Source: an uncultured Clostridia bacterium (lineage in GTDB: Bacteria > Bacillota > Clostridia > Oscillospirales > Oscillospiraceae). From it: a stretch of 64,000 nucleotides of DNA. A program made the translations under genes and the position numbers. The stretch lies in assembly GCA_947307255.1 (NCBI GenBank), contig CAMZIO010000001.1, positions 1-64,000 of the forward strand. Direction: 5' to 3'. The notes below the pieces were generated by a model that was not told the DNA's origin, searched no databases, and saw only the letters and a program-made list of their open reading frames with translations. Below, in pieces: positions 43,952-52,241 of this stretch. Numbering within the stretch: position 1 is the first letter of the stretch; every line of letters begins with the position of its first letter.

Positions 43952-44842
43952 ATGACAAGACAACGCAAGGCGGAGCTGCTGCTGATCCTCGCCACTGCCT
44001 TTTGGGGCGTGTCCTATTATTTGACCGACGTATGCTTCGCGGAGTTGGAGCCGCTGATGCTCAACGCGATCCGCTTCACCGTCGCATTCCTCGTTTTGGG
44101 TGCGGCGGTGTTGCCGCGCATTCGCAGGGCGGGGCGCGCCACGTGGCGATATAGCGTGCTCCTGGGCCTCGTGCTGACGGTGGTTTATTTGTGCGCGACT
44201 TACGGGGTAAAATATACGTCCCTGTCCAACGCCGGCTTTCTGAGCACGCTGGTCGCGGTATTTACGCCGCTTTTGCAGTGGATTGTCTACCGCAAGGTGC
44301 CGGAGCGCAAGGCGCGTATTGCACTGGCGCTGTGTGTGATCGGTCTGGCGCTGCTGTCCCTCAACGAGAAATTTTTGCCCGCCGGGGGCGATGTTCTGTG
44401 CCTGATGTGTTCGGTGTCCTACGCGGTGGATATCTTGATTATGGAGCGTGCGGTGGTGGATCCGGCGGTGGATCCGATTGCGCTGGGCGTGCTGGAGCTG
44501 GGGGTGGTAGGGCTGGCCATGCTGGGGCTTGCGCTGCTTTTCGAGCAGCCGCGCCTGCCGCGCTCCGCCCCGGTTTGGGCGGCCGCGCTGTTCCTGGCGC
44601 TGTTTTGTTCGGGTATCTCCTTTTTGATCCAGGCGTCGGAGCAGCGCTATACCTCCGCCACCCGCGTGAGTCTTATTTTCACCCTGGAGCCGGTGTTTGC
44701 CGCGCTGGTGGCGTTCTTCGTTGCGGGAGAGCGGCTGCGTCCGCGCGGCTATCTTGGCGCGGCGCTGATGCTGGCAAGTCTGTTGACGATGGAAATCGAC
44801 TGGGAAAATCTGAAAGGGGGAAAGCGCTATGACGACGTTTGA
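43952..44842 (+). CDS. EamA/DMT superfamily transporter
   Basis: A 296-residue membrane protein with ten predicted helices in two EamA halves; the first half starts LLILATAFWGVSYYLTD, and the second holds FTLEPVFAALVAFFVAGE, the usual end of an EamA repeat. The substrate is unknown, probably a small metabolite. GGGGGA precedes ATG 43952. The end overlaps the next gene by 14 bp, so the following MGMT-like gene is in the same operon. Confidence 0.88.
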   Translation: MTRQRKAELLLILATAFWGVSYYLTDVCFAELEPLMLNAIRFTVAFLVLGAAVLPRIRRAGRATWRYSVLLGLVLTVVYLCATYGVKYTSLSNAGFLSTLVAVFTPLLQWIVYRKVPERKARIALALCVIGLALLSLNEKFLPAGGDVLCLMCSVSYAVDILIMERAVVDPAVDPIALGVLELGVVGLAMLGLALLFEQPRLPRSAPVWAAALFLALFCSGISFLIQASEQRYTSATRVSLIFTLEPVFAALVAFFVAGERLRPRGYLGAALMLASLLTMEIDWENLKGGKRYDDV

Positions 44843-45149
44843 GCGGGTGTATGAAGCGGTGCGGCGCATTCCGGCGGGCAGCGTCGCAAGCTACGGCCAG
44901 GTTGCGGAGGCGATCGGGAACCGGCGGCTGGCCCGTGTGGTGGGCTATGCGCTGCACGTCAACCCGCAGCCCGGCGCGATCCCCTGCCACCGCGTGGTCA
45001 AGCGCGACGGGGCGGTGTCGGACGCCTTTGCCTTCGGCGGCGCCAACCGCCAGGTGGAGCTGCTGCGTGCGGAGGGCGTGGCATTTCTGGACGAGACCCA
45101 CGTGGACATGGCGCGCTGCTGCGTGCGCGGGATCCCGCTGGTGCTGTGA
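44829..45149 (+). CDS. MGMT-family DNA-binding domain protein with active-site Cys
   Basis: A 106-residue protein that covers only the DNA-binding domain of O6-alkylguanine-DNA alkyltransferase. The helix-turn-helix region (SYGQVAEAIGNRRLARVVGYAL is spread over residues 20-41) and the active-site motif PCHRVV are present. Alkyltransferase-like proteins have Trp in place of this Cys; here Cys is kept, so direct alkyl transfer is possible. It overlaps the EamA gene and precedes the Nudix gene. Confidence 0.87.
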   Translation: MTTFERVYEAVRRIPAGSVASYGQVAEAIGNRRLARVVGYALHVNPQPGAIPCHRVVKRDGAVSDAFAFGGANRQVELLRAEGVAFLDETHVDMARCCVRGIPLVL

Positions 45150-45179
45150 TCGCGCGGGCAAAACGGCGGGAGGCGAGAG

Positions 45180-45656
45180 ATGGATATTTCCTATACGACG
45201 GGCAACCGGAGGTTTAACCTGCGGGTGTGCGCAGTGATTCTCTCGGAGGGGCGGATCCTTGCGATGCACGACGAACGCTCGCCCTATTATTACCTGCCTG
45301 GCGGCAGAGTTCGATTGGGCGAGACGGCCGAGCAGGCGCTGCTTCGGGAGATGGACGAGGAGCTGCACATCCAAGCGGAGATCGTTCGGCCCCTGTGGCT
45401 GAACCAGGGATTTTTCACGGAAGACGTGGATGAACTGCAGTATCACGAGCTTTGCGTTTATTTTCTGGTGGATATTGCCAAAACCGACCTTTTGCGCCGG
45501 GGAGAGCGGTTCTCGCTCCGGGAAGGGCGGCATACGCACGATTTTGAATGGCTGCGGTTTGACCGCCTGCCAGGCGAGTACTTCTATCCGGCGTTTCTGA
45601 AGACGGAGATTTTCCATCTTCCCGAACGGTTTACGCTCCGGACGGAATACGAATAA
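45180..45656 (+). CDS. Nudix hydrolase
   Basis: A 158-residue hydrolase of nucleoside-diphosphate derivatives. The Nudix box is complete: GGRVRLGE, then REMDEELHI with the catalytic Glu residues (about residues 41-63). The rest (DELQYHELCVYFLVDI) fits the fold. The substrate cannot be told. GGAGGCGAGAG precedes the ATG. It may act in damage clean-up with the MGMT-like protein upstream. Confidence 0.9.
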   Translation: MDISYTTGNRRFNLRVCAVILSEGRILAMHDERSPYYYLPGGRVRLGETAEQALLREMDEELHIQAEIVRPLWLNQGFFTEDVDELQYHELCVYFLVDIAKTDLLRRGERFSLREGRHTHDFEWLRFDRLPGEYFYPAFLKTEIFHLPERFTLRTEYE

Positions 45657-45673
45657 ACGAGACCGATAGAACG

Positions 45674-45707
45674 AAAAAGGCCGCCCGCAGCAGCGGGCGG
45701 CCTTTTT
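45674..45707. terminator. bidirectional terminator after the Nudix gene
   Basis: A 15-bp perfect stem (45674-45688 with 45693-45707), loop AGCA, with AAAAA/TTTTT as outer arms. On the minus strand it directly follows the copied 3' end of DUF554 at 45711-45748. Confidence 0.9.
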
Positions 45708-45710
45708 CGT

Positions 45711-45748
45711 TCAGGATCCGGTGCGCAGGATCGGGAGGAACACTGCGG
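45711..45748 (-). pseudogene. isolated copy of the 3' end of the DUF554 gene
   Basis: CAGGATCCGG (45712-45721) and a 23-bp block (45726-45748) are identical to 48468-48477 and 48483-48505, the last codons of the DUF554 gene; only 4 versus 5 bases between the blocks differ. On the minus strand the copy reads AVFLPILRTGS then a stop, against AVFLPILLCRIL in the intact gene. It is followed by the strong terminator 45674-45707. It looks like the original gene end left behind when the 2.7-kb ABC/LytTR module was inserted. Confidence 0.8.
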
Positions 45749-45776
45749 CGGGCGCCGGGCGGCAGCGGCGCAGGGG

Positions 45777-46250
45777 CTATTCCGCACGGTTTTTCATCTG
45801 TTCGAGGGCTTGCGCCATTTTCCGGTTTTCCAGACGGTCTTTATACGACGCAATGCAAAAGCTCAAAACGAAGCATACGGAGAAGCACAGGAAAAAGCTC
45901 AGCCATGCCAGCGGCATATCGGCCGGGAACCAGCGGAAGGCGACGACGAACAGGATGATCGACACCACCGTGCCGGAAATCATGCCGACTGTCCGGGCAA
46001 CGACACCCGCATGGCGAAGGATCGTCTCGGTAAAAAATACGAAGCGCAGGCATACGATCCAGACGGACAGCAGCAGAAGCTGTGCCAGCGTGGAGAGAGA
46101 AAGCCCCCGGGAACCGAGAGAAAACAGGGTGGACACTTCCTGCGCAATATCTCCGAATAATACGGCAAAAATAAGGAATACCGCAGCGGTAAAACCGAAC
46201 AGTGCAAGCGCCTGCGTGCCATAATCAAAAAACGTCTTCTGCTTTTCCAT
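45777..46250 (-). CDS. DUF3021 family membrane protein
   Basis: A 157-residue protein with four hydrophobic helices and a charged C-terminal tail, matching DUF3021. These proteins are typically coded right after a LytTR regulator and are thought to modulate it. The start overlaps the stop of the LytTR gene (TAATG). It is the last gene of the ABC-LytTR-DUF3021 operon. Confidence 0.85.
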   Translation of the reverse strand: MEKQKTFFDYGTQALALFGFTAAVFLIFAVLFGDIAQEVSTLFSLGSRGLSLSTLAQLLLLSVWIVCLRFVFFTETILRHAGVVARTVGMISGTVVSIILFVVAFRWFPADMPLAWLSFFLCFSVCFVLSFCIASYKDRLENRKMAQALEQMKNRAE

Positions 46251-46696
46251 TACTTTACCCCCAGTTTTTTTCGCAGCTCGTCCGCATAGGTGCGCGAGGC
46301 GATGATTTGTTCCCCATTGTCCATGGTGATTCTGATGCGGCGGTCCAAATCGGTTTTCAGCGTTTTGATCTTCTTGAGATTTACGATACAGGACTTGCTG
46401 ACGCGGAGAAAATACCGGTCGGACAGCTTTTCCTCCAGCTCATACAGACGCAGGTCGGTTTCATATACCCCGCCCTTCGTGTACACGAAGGTCCGCCGCT
46501 CCACGGATTCCATGTACAGCGCGTCAAAGGGGTCCAGAATATGGATCGCCCCGTCTGCCCGGACGGTCAGCCGGTTTTCCAGCATACGAAGCGACGCGAT
46601 GATTTTTTCAATTTCCGGGGTCAGACGGCTGCAGGATACGGTGATTTCCGGGTCGTCCCGTTCCGGTGCAATATTGATCGTTATTTTCATGGTCAT
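46250..46696 (-). CDS. LytTR-domain DNA-binding regulator
   Basis: A 148-residue regulator without a receiver domain. The C-terminal LytTR domain is clear: DALYMESVERRTFVYTK, YELEEKLSDRYFLRVSKSC and VNLKKIKTL. The N-terminal 45 residues form a short cap. The start overlaps the permease stop by 4 bp. It likely controls the ABC genes of its own operon together with the membrane protein DUF3021. Confidence 0.9.
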   Translation of the reverse strand: MTMKITINIAPERDDPEITVSCSRLTPEIEKIIASLRMLENRLTVRADGAIHILDPFDALYMESVERRTFVYTKGGVYETDLRLYELEEKLSDRYFLRVSKSCIVNLKKIKTLKTDLDRRIRITMDNGEQIIASRTYADELRKKLGVK

Positions 46697-47385
46697 TCCA
46701 ATCCGTTCTTTTTATAAAGAATCATAAAAAGTACAAGCAGAAACAGTCCGTTGCCAAGGAGGATCAGACAGCTCCCTGCCCCTATCATACCACGTTCTGC
46801 GTCGACAAGTAAGACCTTTAGCTGCTGCGGATAGGTATACCTGGCAACGGCTTCGACCGATGCATTGAACATGGCGAGCATGGGCAGGAACGAGGTGAGC
46901 AGCATCAGCGGGACGGACAGGGAGGTCGCTGCCATCTGCGAACGGCTGGCAATGCCGACGCAGGCTCCGATCACCAGGGAGAACGGGATTCCCAACGCTG
47001 CGACGAGCAGAAAAAGAGAGGCCTGCTTTGCCGTGTAATCGTCGAAGAAAACCATGAGCAAGCTGCCGATCATGCAGCCCGTCCAGACGTAAAGGCCGAC
47101 GCCCAGAAGGTATTCGCCCGGCTTTACCCCGGCCATCAGGAGCGCGCGAAGCGTTCCCCTTTCCTTTTCCTCTGAAAGGATGCTTGTGGCGGATACCAGC
47201 GGCGCCATTCCCAGATACATCACCGCAAACAGCTCCGTAAAAAAATGCTTTGGCATAGTCTCTATCCGTACCGTGTGATTCATCAGGATCGTCATGAAGG
47301 GGAACATCAGAAACTGGATCAGAACGGTTTTGTTTTTCCAGGTATCTTTGATTTGCTTTTCCAGGACGGCAACAACGCTTCTCAT
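46693..47385 (-). CDS. ABC-2 type permease
   Basis: A 230-residue membrane protein with about six helices; LSEEKERGTLRALLMAGVKP is the typical cytosolic motif of ABC-2 export permeases (about residues 70-89). ATG 47385 has GGGAG seven bases upstream; a longer open frame to 47661 lies inside the ATPase gene and is rejected. It pairs with the ATPase 14 bp upstream. Confidence 0.87.
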   Translation of the reverse strand: MRSVVAVLEKQIKDTWKNKTVLIQFLMFPFMTILMNHTVRIETMPKHFFTELFAVMYLGMAPLVSATSILSEEKERGTLRALLMAGVKPGEYLLGVGLYVWTGCMIGSLLMVFFDDYTAKQASLFLLVAALGIPFSLVIGACVGIASRSQMAATSLSVPLMLLTSFLPMLAMFNASVEAVARYTYPQQLKVLLVDAERGMIGAGSCLILLGNGLFLLVLFMILYKKNGLE

Positions 47386-47399
47386 AAGAGTTCTCCCGT

Positions 47400-48248
47400 T
47401 TATACGTTTAGTTTGTTTCCGGTCAGCGTCATAAAGACGGACTCGAGATTCGGCTCGGAGGAGTGAATGGTTTCCATGCGCCCCTGCTCGATCAGCGCGC
47501 AGATGGCCGGTGCAGAGGCCGGGTCGGCCGGAAAGGACAGCTCCGTTCCGTCTGAAAGACGGAGCGTGATCTGCCGCAGCCGGTTGTAACGCCGACACAG
47601 CTCTGCCGGCGGCCCGGACACGAGAATACGCCCTTCGTCCAGCAGCGCAATGCGATCGCACAGTTTCTCCGCCTCCGTCATGTCGTGCGTGGTGAGGAAT
47701 ACGGTAACGCCGCGCTTTTTCTGCGCTGCGATCATGGCGTGAATCTCCTCCGCAGCGGCGGGATCCAGTCCGCTGGTCGGCTCGTCCAGAAATATGAGTT
47801 GGGGGCTGGTCAGGAACGCGCGGGCAAGCCGAAGGCGGCTTTTCATGCCCTTTGACAGCTTTCCGGCCGGTATTTTCGCACAGTCGGACAGGCCGACGGC
47901 TTCCAGCGTTTTTTGGATCGCGCTGCGGTCGATGCCGTGCAGCGCGGCAAAGACCTTCAGATTGTCGAAGCAGGACAAGCGCTCGTAAACGCCGAATTCA
48001 TCCATCATGATCCCGACGCCGCGCCGCTGGGATATCGTCAGTGCTTCCGACCGTGTGGCAAAGAGAGCGGCCGATCCGCTCGTGGGTGCGAGCTGCCCGG
48101 TCAGTATTTTGATCAGAGTGGTTTTCCCGGAGCCGGAGGGGCCCAGCAGTCCGAAAATCTCACCCTGCGGGATGGAGAAGCTGACGTCGCGCAGTACGGT
48201 ATGCGCGCAAAACGCTTTTTCAATATGCTCGGCAGAGACCGCGATCAT
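47400..48248 (-). CDS. ABC transporter ATP-binding protein
   Basis: A 282-residue exporter ATPase: Walker A GPSGSGKTT at about residues 36-44, signature LSKGMKSRL, Walker B FLDEPTSGLDP and switch His in TTHDMTEAE. The C-terminal part (ITLRLSDGTELSF, then PNLESVFMTLTG) is as in drug/lantibiotic export ATPases. GGAGGT precedes the start. First gene of the LytTR-controlled operon; the cargo is unknown. Confidence 0.9.
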   Translation of the reverse strand: MIAVSAEHIEKAFCAHTVLRDVSFSIPQGEIFGLLGPSGSGKTTLIKILTGQLAPTSGSAALFATRSEALTISQRRGVGIMMDEFGVYERLSCFDNLKVFAALHGIDRSAIQKTLEAVGLSDCAKIPAGKLSKGMKSRLRLARAFLTSPQLIFLDEPTSGLDPAAAEEIHAMIAAQKKRGVTVFLTTHDMTEAEKLCDRIALLDEGRILVSGPPAELCRRYNRLRQITLRLSDGTELSFPADPASAPAICALIEQGRMETIHSSEPNLESVFMTLTGNKLNV

Positions 48249-48280
48249 TACGATGACCTCCCGTTTTGGAATACGCCGAT

Positions 48281-48309
48281 AGTGTAACGCGGTTTTGACG
48301 CTGCGGCAA
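48281..48309 (-). promoter_or_regulatory. probable promoter of the ABC-LytTR-DUF3021 operon
   Basis: Minus strand TTGCCG (48309-48304), 17 bp, TACACT (48286-48281), 32 bp before the ATPase start. The -35 is weak, which would fit an activator such as the LytTR protein. Confidence 0.45.
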
Positions 48310-48366
48310 TCCGTTCGGACGTATCCTGCCGATCAGAGGGTATAAGCTGCCGGTCGGCAGAACAGA

Positions 48367-48404
48367 ACGAGGGCTGTGGGACCGTTGCGGTCCTGCAGCC
48401 CTCG
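48367..48404 (-). terminator. hairpin after the DUF554 gene
   Basis: An imperfect long stem: ACGAGGGCTG (48367-48376) with CAGCCCTCGT (48395-48404), and GGGACCG/CGGTCC inside. T runs are short; probably a weak terminator between DUF554 and the ABC operon. Confidence 0.5.
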
Positions 48405-48464
48405 TTTGCAGCAGAGCGTTCCGCCGCCTCTGTGCACAGGCGCGGCGCGAATCATCGTATCGTT

Positions 48465-49145
48465 TTACAGGATCCGGCACAGCAGGATCGGGAGGAACAC
48501 TGCGGGGACGTAGTTCATCACCTTGATCTTCGTCAGCCCCAGCATATTCAACGCCAGCGCCACGATCAAAAGCGAGCCAACGCACTTCATCTCCGCAATT
48601 GCCCCGGTGAGAAACGGCGCGAGAAAGGAGGCGCACAGCGTGATCGCCCCCTGATAAAGCAGTACGGGGACGGCGGAGAGCGCAACGCCCACGCCCAGCG
48701 TGGAGGCGTAAACCACGGAAGAGACGGCGTCGAGCACGGTCTTGGCGTAAAGAGTGGAGTGATCGCCCGACAGACCGGAGTCCAACGCGCCCATAATCGC
48801 CATGGCGCCCACGCAGAAGAGCAGGGACGCCGTAACGAAGCCCTCAGACAGGGCGCCCTTTTCACCGCCTTTGTGGAAATAGCGTTCCAACAGGTCGCCC
48901 AGCGCATGGATAAGGTCGTCAAGCCGCAGCAGCTCCCCGATGACCGCGCCGATCACGATGGACAAAATCGCAATCAAGGCGTTCTCGCCCGCCAGAGAGC
49001 CGCTGACGCCGATGTAGAGAATGCACAGCGCCACGCCCTTGCTGATCGCGTCGTTCATGCGCGCGGGGATGAAGCGGCCCAGCAGCATTCCCACCACGGT
49101 GCCGCCTACGATGCCGAGGGCGTTGGCAATACTTCCGGTTAACAT
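48465..49145 (-). CDS. DUF554 family membrane protein
   Basis: A 226-residue protein with seven or so hydrophobic helices, starting MLTGSIANALGIVGGTVVG and holding ALDSGLSGDHSTLYAKTVLD, both typical of DUF554 (YdfK/YqgA-like). The function is unknown. GGAGGTGAG precedes the ATG. The start overlaps the end of tcdA by 7 bp. Its last codons are repeated at 45711-45748, suggesting that the gene end was the target of an insertion. Confidence 0.85.
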   Translation of the reverse strand: MLTGSIANALGIVGGTVVGMLLGRFIPARMNDAISKGVALCILYIGVSGSLAGENALIAILSIVIGAVIGELLRLDDLIHALGDLLERYFHKGGEKGALSEGFVTASLLFCVGAMAIMGALDSGLSGDHSTLYAKTVLDAVSSVVYASTLGVGVALSAVPVLLYQGAITLCASFLAPFLTGAIAEMKCVGSLLIVALALNMLGLTKIKVMNYVPAVFLPILLCRIL

Positions 49146-49870
49146 GAACTCACCTCCTTTGCGCGGCGGATCAGATCCATGACCACGTCGCCGCCGAGCA
49201 TCAGCCCGCCGCAGCCCGGTACCCAGGCGAGACTGCCCGGCACGCTGCGCCGCCCGGGAGGCGGCGCTTCCAGCGGCGCGGGGGTCAGGGCCTTCTCCGG
49301 GCTGAAGAGCACGCGCAGGTGTGTGATGCCGCGGGTCTTGAGCTCCCGGCGCACCACGCGGGCAAGCGGGCAATTATAGGTCTGGGACAGATCGGTCAGC
49401 CGCAGCTGCGAGGGATCGGTTTTGTTGCCCGTTCCCAGCGCGGAGACGATGGGGATATCACGCGCAAGCGCGGTTGCAATCAGATCCAGCTTGGAGGAAA
49501 CGGTGTCGATCGCGTCAATGACGTAATCGTAATGCGAGCCGAAAAACTCCTCGCGGCTGGCCGCTTCGTATCGGCCGCAGATCGGATGGAGGATCACGCC
49601 GGGATTGATGTCGCGGCAGCGCGCGGCCATGGCCTCCGCCTTGCTCTGGCCGACGGTGGAATGCAGCGCCTCCAGCTGGCGGTTGAGATTGCTCACGCTC
49701 ACGGCGTCGTCGTCCACCAGTGTCAGCTCGCCCACGCCGGAGCGAACCAGCGCCTCCACCGCGTAGCTGCCCACGCCGCCCAGACCGAACACGGCGACGT
49801 GGCTGTTTTGCAGCGCGGCCATGGCGGATTCGCCAAAGAGCATTTGAATACGCAAAAACTGTTCTTGCAT
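49139..49870 (-). CDS. tcdA: tRNA threonylcarbamoyladenosine dehydratase TcdA
   Basis: A 243-residue E1/ThiF-type enzyme that cyclises t6A in tRNA to ct6A. The ATP-binding FGLGGVGSYAVEAL (about residues 28-41), DDDAVSVSNLNRQ and the VIDAIDTVSSKLDL segment are present; the C-terminal CGGLMLGGDVVMDLI fits the family. It is coded with DUF554. It shares the t6A theme with tsaE-tsaB 3 kb away. Confidence 0.93.
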   Translation of the reverse strand: MQEQFLRIQMLFGESAMAALQNSHVAVFGLGGVGSYAVEALVRSGVGELTLVDDDAVSVSNLNRQLEALHSTVGQSKAEAMAARCRDINPGVILHPICGRYEAASREEFFGSHYDYVIDAIDTVSSKLDLIATALARDIPIVSALGTGNKTDPSQLRLTDLSQTYNCPLARVVRRELKTRGITHLRVLFSPEKALTPAPLEAPPPGRRSVPGSLAWVPGCGGLMLGGDVVMDLIRRAKEVSSC

Positions 49871-49900
49871 CGGACTACCTCAAAAAAGCAGGATCACAGC

Positions 49901-49929
49901 ATAAAAGCCGGCGCATGGCCGGCTTTTAT
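49901..49929. terminator. bidirectional hairpin between tcdA and the foldase gene
   Basis: A 12-bp stem (49901-49912 with 49918-49929), loop GCATG, with AAAA/TTTT in the arms. On the minus strand it serves the parvulin-type foldase gene ending at 49941. Confidence 0.85.
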
Positions 49930-49940
49930 GGGAAGGAGCG

Positions 49941-51389
49941 TCAGTTGACGTACTTGAGGCCGGAAAGCTGCTCCACCTCAGGCTCATCGTCGCCGACGAT
50001 GCCGTTGTACCACTCCTGATAGGCGGCAGACTTGAGGGCGTTGACGACCTGCGTCTGCCAATAGGGGGTATCGGAGGCATCCACAAAATACATGACGTGA
50101 TAACCGTAATCCGTCTTCACGATGCCGGTGTCGCCGTTCCGGCGGGCGGGATCGAAGCACCAGTTATCAAACGCCTCGACCATCTGGCCGCGGGAGATAT
50201 CGGTGTAAAGGCCGCCGTTGGAAGAGGAGCCGCCGTCTGTGGAATTCTCCGCGGCGAGCGCGGCAAAGGACTCCTCAGTGGCTGCGCCGGCCTGCCACTG
50301 GGCAAGCAACTCGTTGGCCTTGTCCTCGCTGTCAACGAGAATATGACGCACGGAAACGGGATGATAGTCGTTGCGGGACTTGCCGTGGAAAATCGCCACG
50401 GAATATCCGGCGTCGGTGCTGTAAGGCAGGACCGCGGCGTCGCCGTCGACGCGCGCGCCGTCAAAGGCCCACTCCTGCAGCTCGGAAGAGCCGTTGGCCA
50501 TCGCCGCGGTGTGGTTGTAGGTAACGTCCATATCCTTGGCAATGGCAATCAGAGACTCGCCGTTTTGATAGCGCTCCAGTGCGGCTTCGGCGTTTGCCTT
50601 GGCCTGCTCAAGCAGCTCGGCCTTTTCCTCGTCGGTGGCGTCGCTGTCGGCTTCAACCAGGAAACGGATATACTCCATGTCGGCGGAGCTGTAAGAGTTG
50701 GGGTCCGCGTCATAGACGCTCTGGATCTCGTCGGCGGTGTAGCTCAGCGAGTCAACATAGGCGTCGGTGTAGGCGTCCGCCAGGGCCAGCGTGCGGAAGT
50801 TGCGCTCGAACACCTGCTTGTTGACCAAGGGGCCGTAAATCGCCTTGAGATACTGGGTTACGCTCATGCCGTTGCTGGCGGCGCTTTCCTTCAGGGAGCT
50901 CCATGCGTTGGCAAGGGCATCGTCCACGGCGGTGCCGGGATCAAAGCCCGCCTCGCTGGCGGCGGCGTTCAAGGCGCGGGAGGAGGCAATGTTGTGCGCG
51001 GCCTGCTCCACGAAGAAGTCAAACCAAGTGCCCTCGCCATAGGGATTTTCCTGGTCGCGCAGCGACTTGGTCTGGTCGAACAGGTAGCTTGCAAGGCTGC
51101 CGTTCTGGCTCATAAAGGAGTTGTAAGCGTTGCGGTAGTAATAGGATGCGTCCGCTGCGGAATAGGTTTCGCCGTCGACCTTCAGCGCGTCGGCGCGGCT
51201 TTGGATGACGTTGGAGTTCCATACCAGCAGCGCCGCCGCGCCCAGCAGAAACAGAGCGATCAGAGCGGTGTAAATGCGGGTGGTGCGGCGCTCCTTGGCC
51301 TTTTCCTGCTGCGCCTTGGTCTGCTTGGGGTCAACGTAGCCGGAACTCATACGTTCCTGGCGGATCTTTTTTTCTCTTGAAGCACTCAT
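49941..51389 (-). CDS. membrane-anchored parvulin-type peptidyl-prolyl isomerase
   Basis: A 482-residue foldase with a charged cytosolic tail, one membrane helix (about residues 40-60), a SurA/PrsA-like helical part, and a parvulin domain near the C terminus (VSVRHILVDSEDKANELL, NGGLYTDISRGQMV, GIVKTDYGYHVMYF). It has no lipobox, unlike PrsA, and so is anchored by the helix. It should help fold secreted proteins such as the large SLH protein nearby. ATG 51389 with GAGGA is preferred to an in-frame start 7 codons earlier. Confidence 0.9.
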   Translation of the reverse strand: MSASREKKIRQERMSSGYVDPKQTKAQQEKAKERRTTRIYTALIALFLLGAAALLVWNSNVIQSRADALKVDGETYSAADASYYYRNAYNSFMSQNGSLASYLFDQTKSLRDQENPYGEGTWFDFFVEQAAHNIASSRALNAAASEAGFDPGTAVDDALANAWSSLKESAASNGMSVTQYLKAIYGPLVNKQVFERNFRTLALADAYTDAYVDSLSYTADEIQSVYDADPNSYSSADMEYIRFLVEADSDATDEEKAELLEQAKANAEAALERYQNGESLIAIAKDMDVTYNHTAAMANGSSELQEWAFDGARVDGDAAVLPYSTDAGYSVAIFHGKSRNDYHPVSVRHILVDSEDKANELLAQWQAGAATEESFAALAAENSTDGGSSSNGGLYTDISRGQMVEAFDNWCFDPARRNGDTGIVKTDYGYHVMYFVDASDTPYWQTQVVNALKSAAYQEWYNGIVGDDEPEVEQLSGLKYVN

Positions 51390-51443
51390 GTTTTGTTTCA
51401 GTCCTCTCAATTATTGCGTGTTGCTATGCAAAAATGCTAAAAT

Positions 51444-51472
51444 ATTATATCTAATAATATTTCAAACTGCAA
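51444..51472 (-). promoter_or_regulatory. promoter of the foldase gene
   Basis: Minus strand TTGCAG (51472-51467), 17 bp, TATAAT (51449-51444), in an A+T-rich stretch 54 bp before the start. Confidence 0.7.
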
Positions 51473-51499
51473 GCCTTAGTTTTTGAAAATCTGCAGAAA

Positions 51500-51543
51500 A
51501 AATAAGTGCGGCGCCGCTTTCGCAACAAGCAGCAGCGCCGCAC
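51500..51543 (-). terminator. terminator of the tsaE-tsaB-upp operon
   Basis: A 9-bp stem (51535-51543 with 51506-51514) with a 20-base loop, followed on the minus strand by TTATTTTTT. Confidence 0.75.
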
Positions 51544-51589
51544 GTCGTTTTTATGGCAGAGTCTGCCGCGAAACGGCGAAAGGGCGCGC

Positions 51590-52225
51590 TTACTTCGTGC
51601 CGAAGATGCGGTCGCCCGCGTCGCCGAGGCCGGGGACGATGTATCCGTTGTCGTTGAGCCGTTCATCCACCGCGCCGCAATAGATGTCCACGTCGGGGTG
51701 CTGGGTGCGGATGCAGCGGATCCCCTCAGGCGCGGCGACGAGCACGACCAGCTTGATGTTCTTGCAGCCGCGGCGCTTCATCTCGTCAATGGCAGCCGCC
51801 GCGCTGCCGCCGGTAGCAAGCATCGGGTCGACGATCATCACGTCGCGGGAGGCGATGTCCTTGGGCAGCTTGCAGAAATAGACGTGCGGCTCCAGCGTTT
51901 TTTCATCGCGGTACATACCGATATGCCCCACGCGGGCGGAGGGTACCATGCGCAGCACGCCGTCCACAAGCCCCAGACCGGCGCGCAGGATGGGCACGAC
52001 GGCGACCTTTTTACCGGCGAGCGTCGGCGCTTCCATCGGGCAGATGGGCGTTTCAATGGGCTTGGTGGTCAGCGGCAGATCGCGCGTGGCCTCGTAGGTG
52101 ATGAGCATACCGATCTCGCTGACCAGCTCGCGGAAATCCTTGACGCTGGTGTTCTTATCGCGCATGATCGTCAGCTTGTGAGCGACCAGGGGATGGTCCA
52201 TTACGTGTACTTTTTCATCGAACAT
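51590..52225 (-). CDS. upp: uracil phosphoribosyltransferase
   Basis: A 211-residue salvage enzyme making UMP from uracil and PRPP. The PRPP-binding motif [18 protein letters not shown] (about residues 127-144) and the uracil-binding C terminus with [16 protein letters not shown] are complete. ATG 52225 has GGAGG eight bases upstream; a start five codons earlier would include that site. It follows tsaB by 16 bp and probably shares its promoter. Confidence 0.97.
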   Translation of the reverse strand: MFDEKVHVMDHPLVAHKLTIMRDKNTSVKDFRELVSEIGMLITYEATRDLPLTTKPIETPICPMEAPTLAGKKVAVVPILRAGLGLVDGVLRMVPSARVGHIGMYRDEKTLEPHVYFCKLPKDIASRDVMIVDPMLATGGSAAAAIDEMKRRGCKNIKLVVLVAAPEGIRCIRTQHPDVDIYCGAVDERLNDNGYIVPGLGDAGDRIFGTK

Positions 52226-52241
52226 AGTAAGATCCTCCATT

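Noticed and set aside
46693-47661. A longer permease starting upstream of 47385
   Set aside because: The extra part lies inside the ATPase gene and has no membrane character; ATG 47385 has a good ribosome site.
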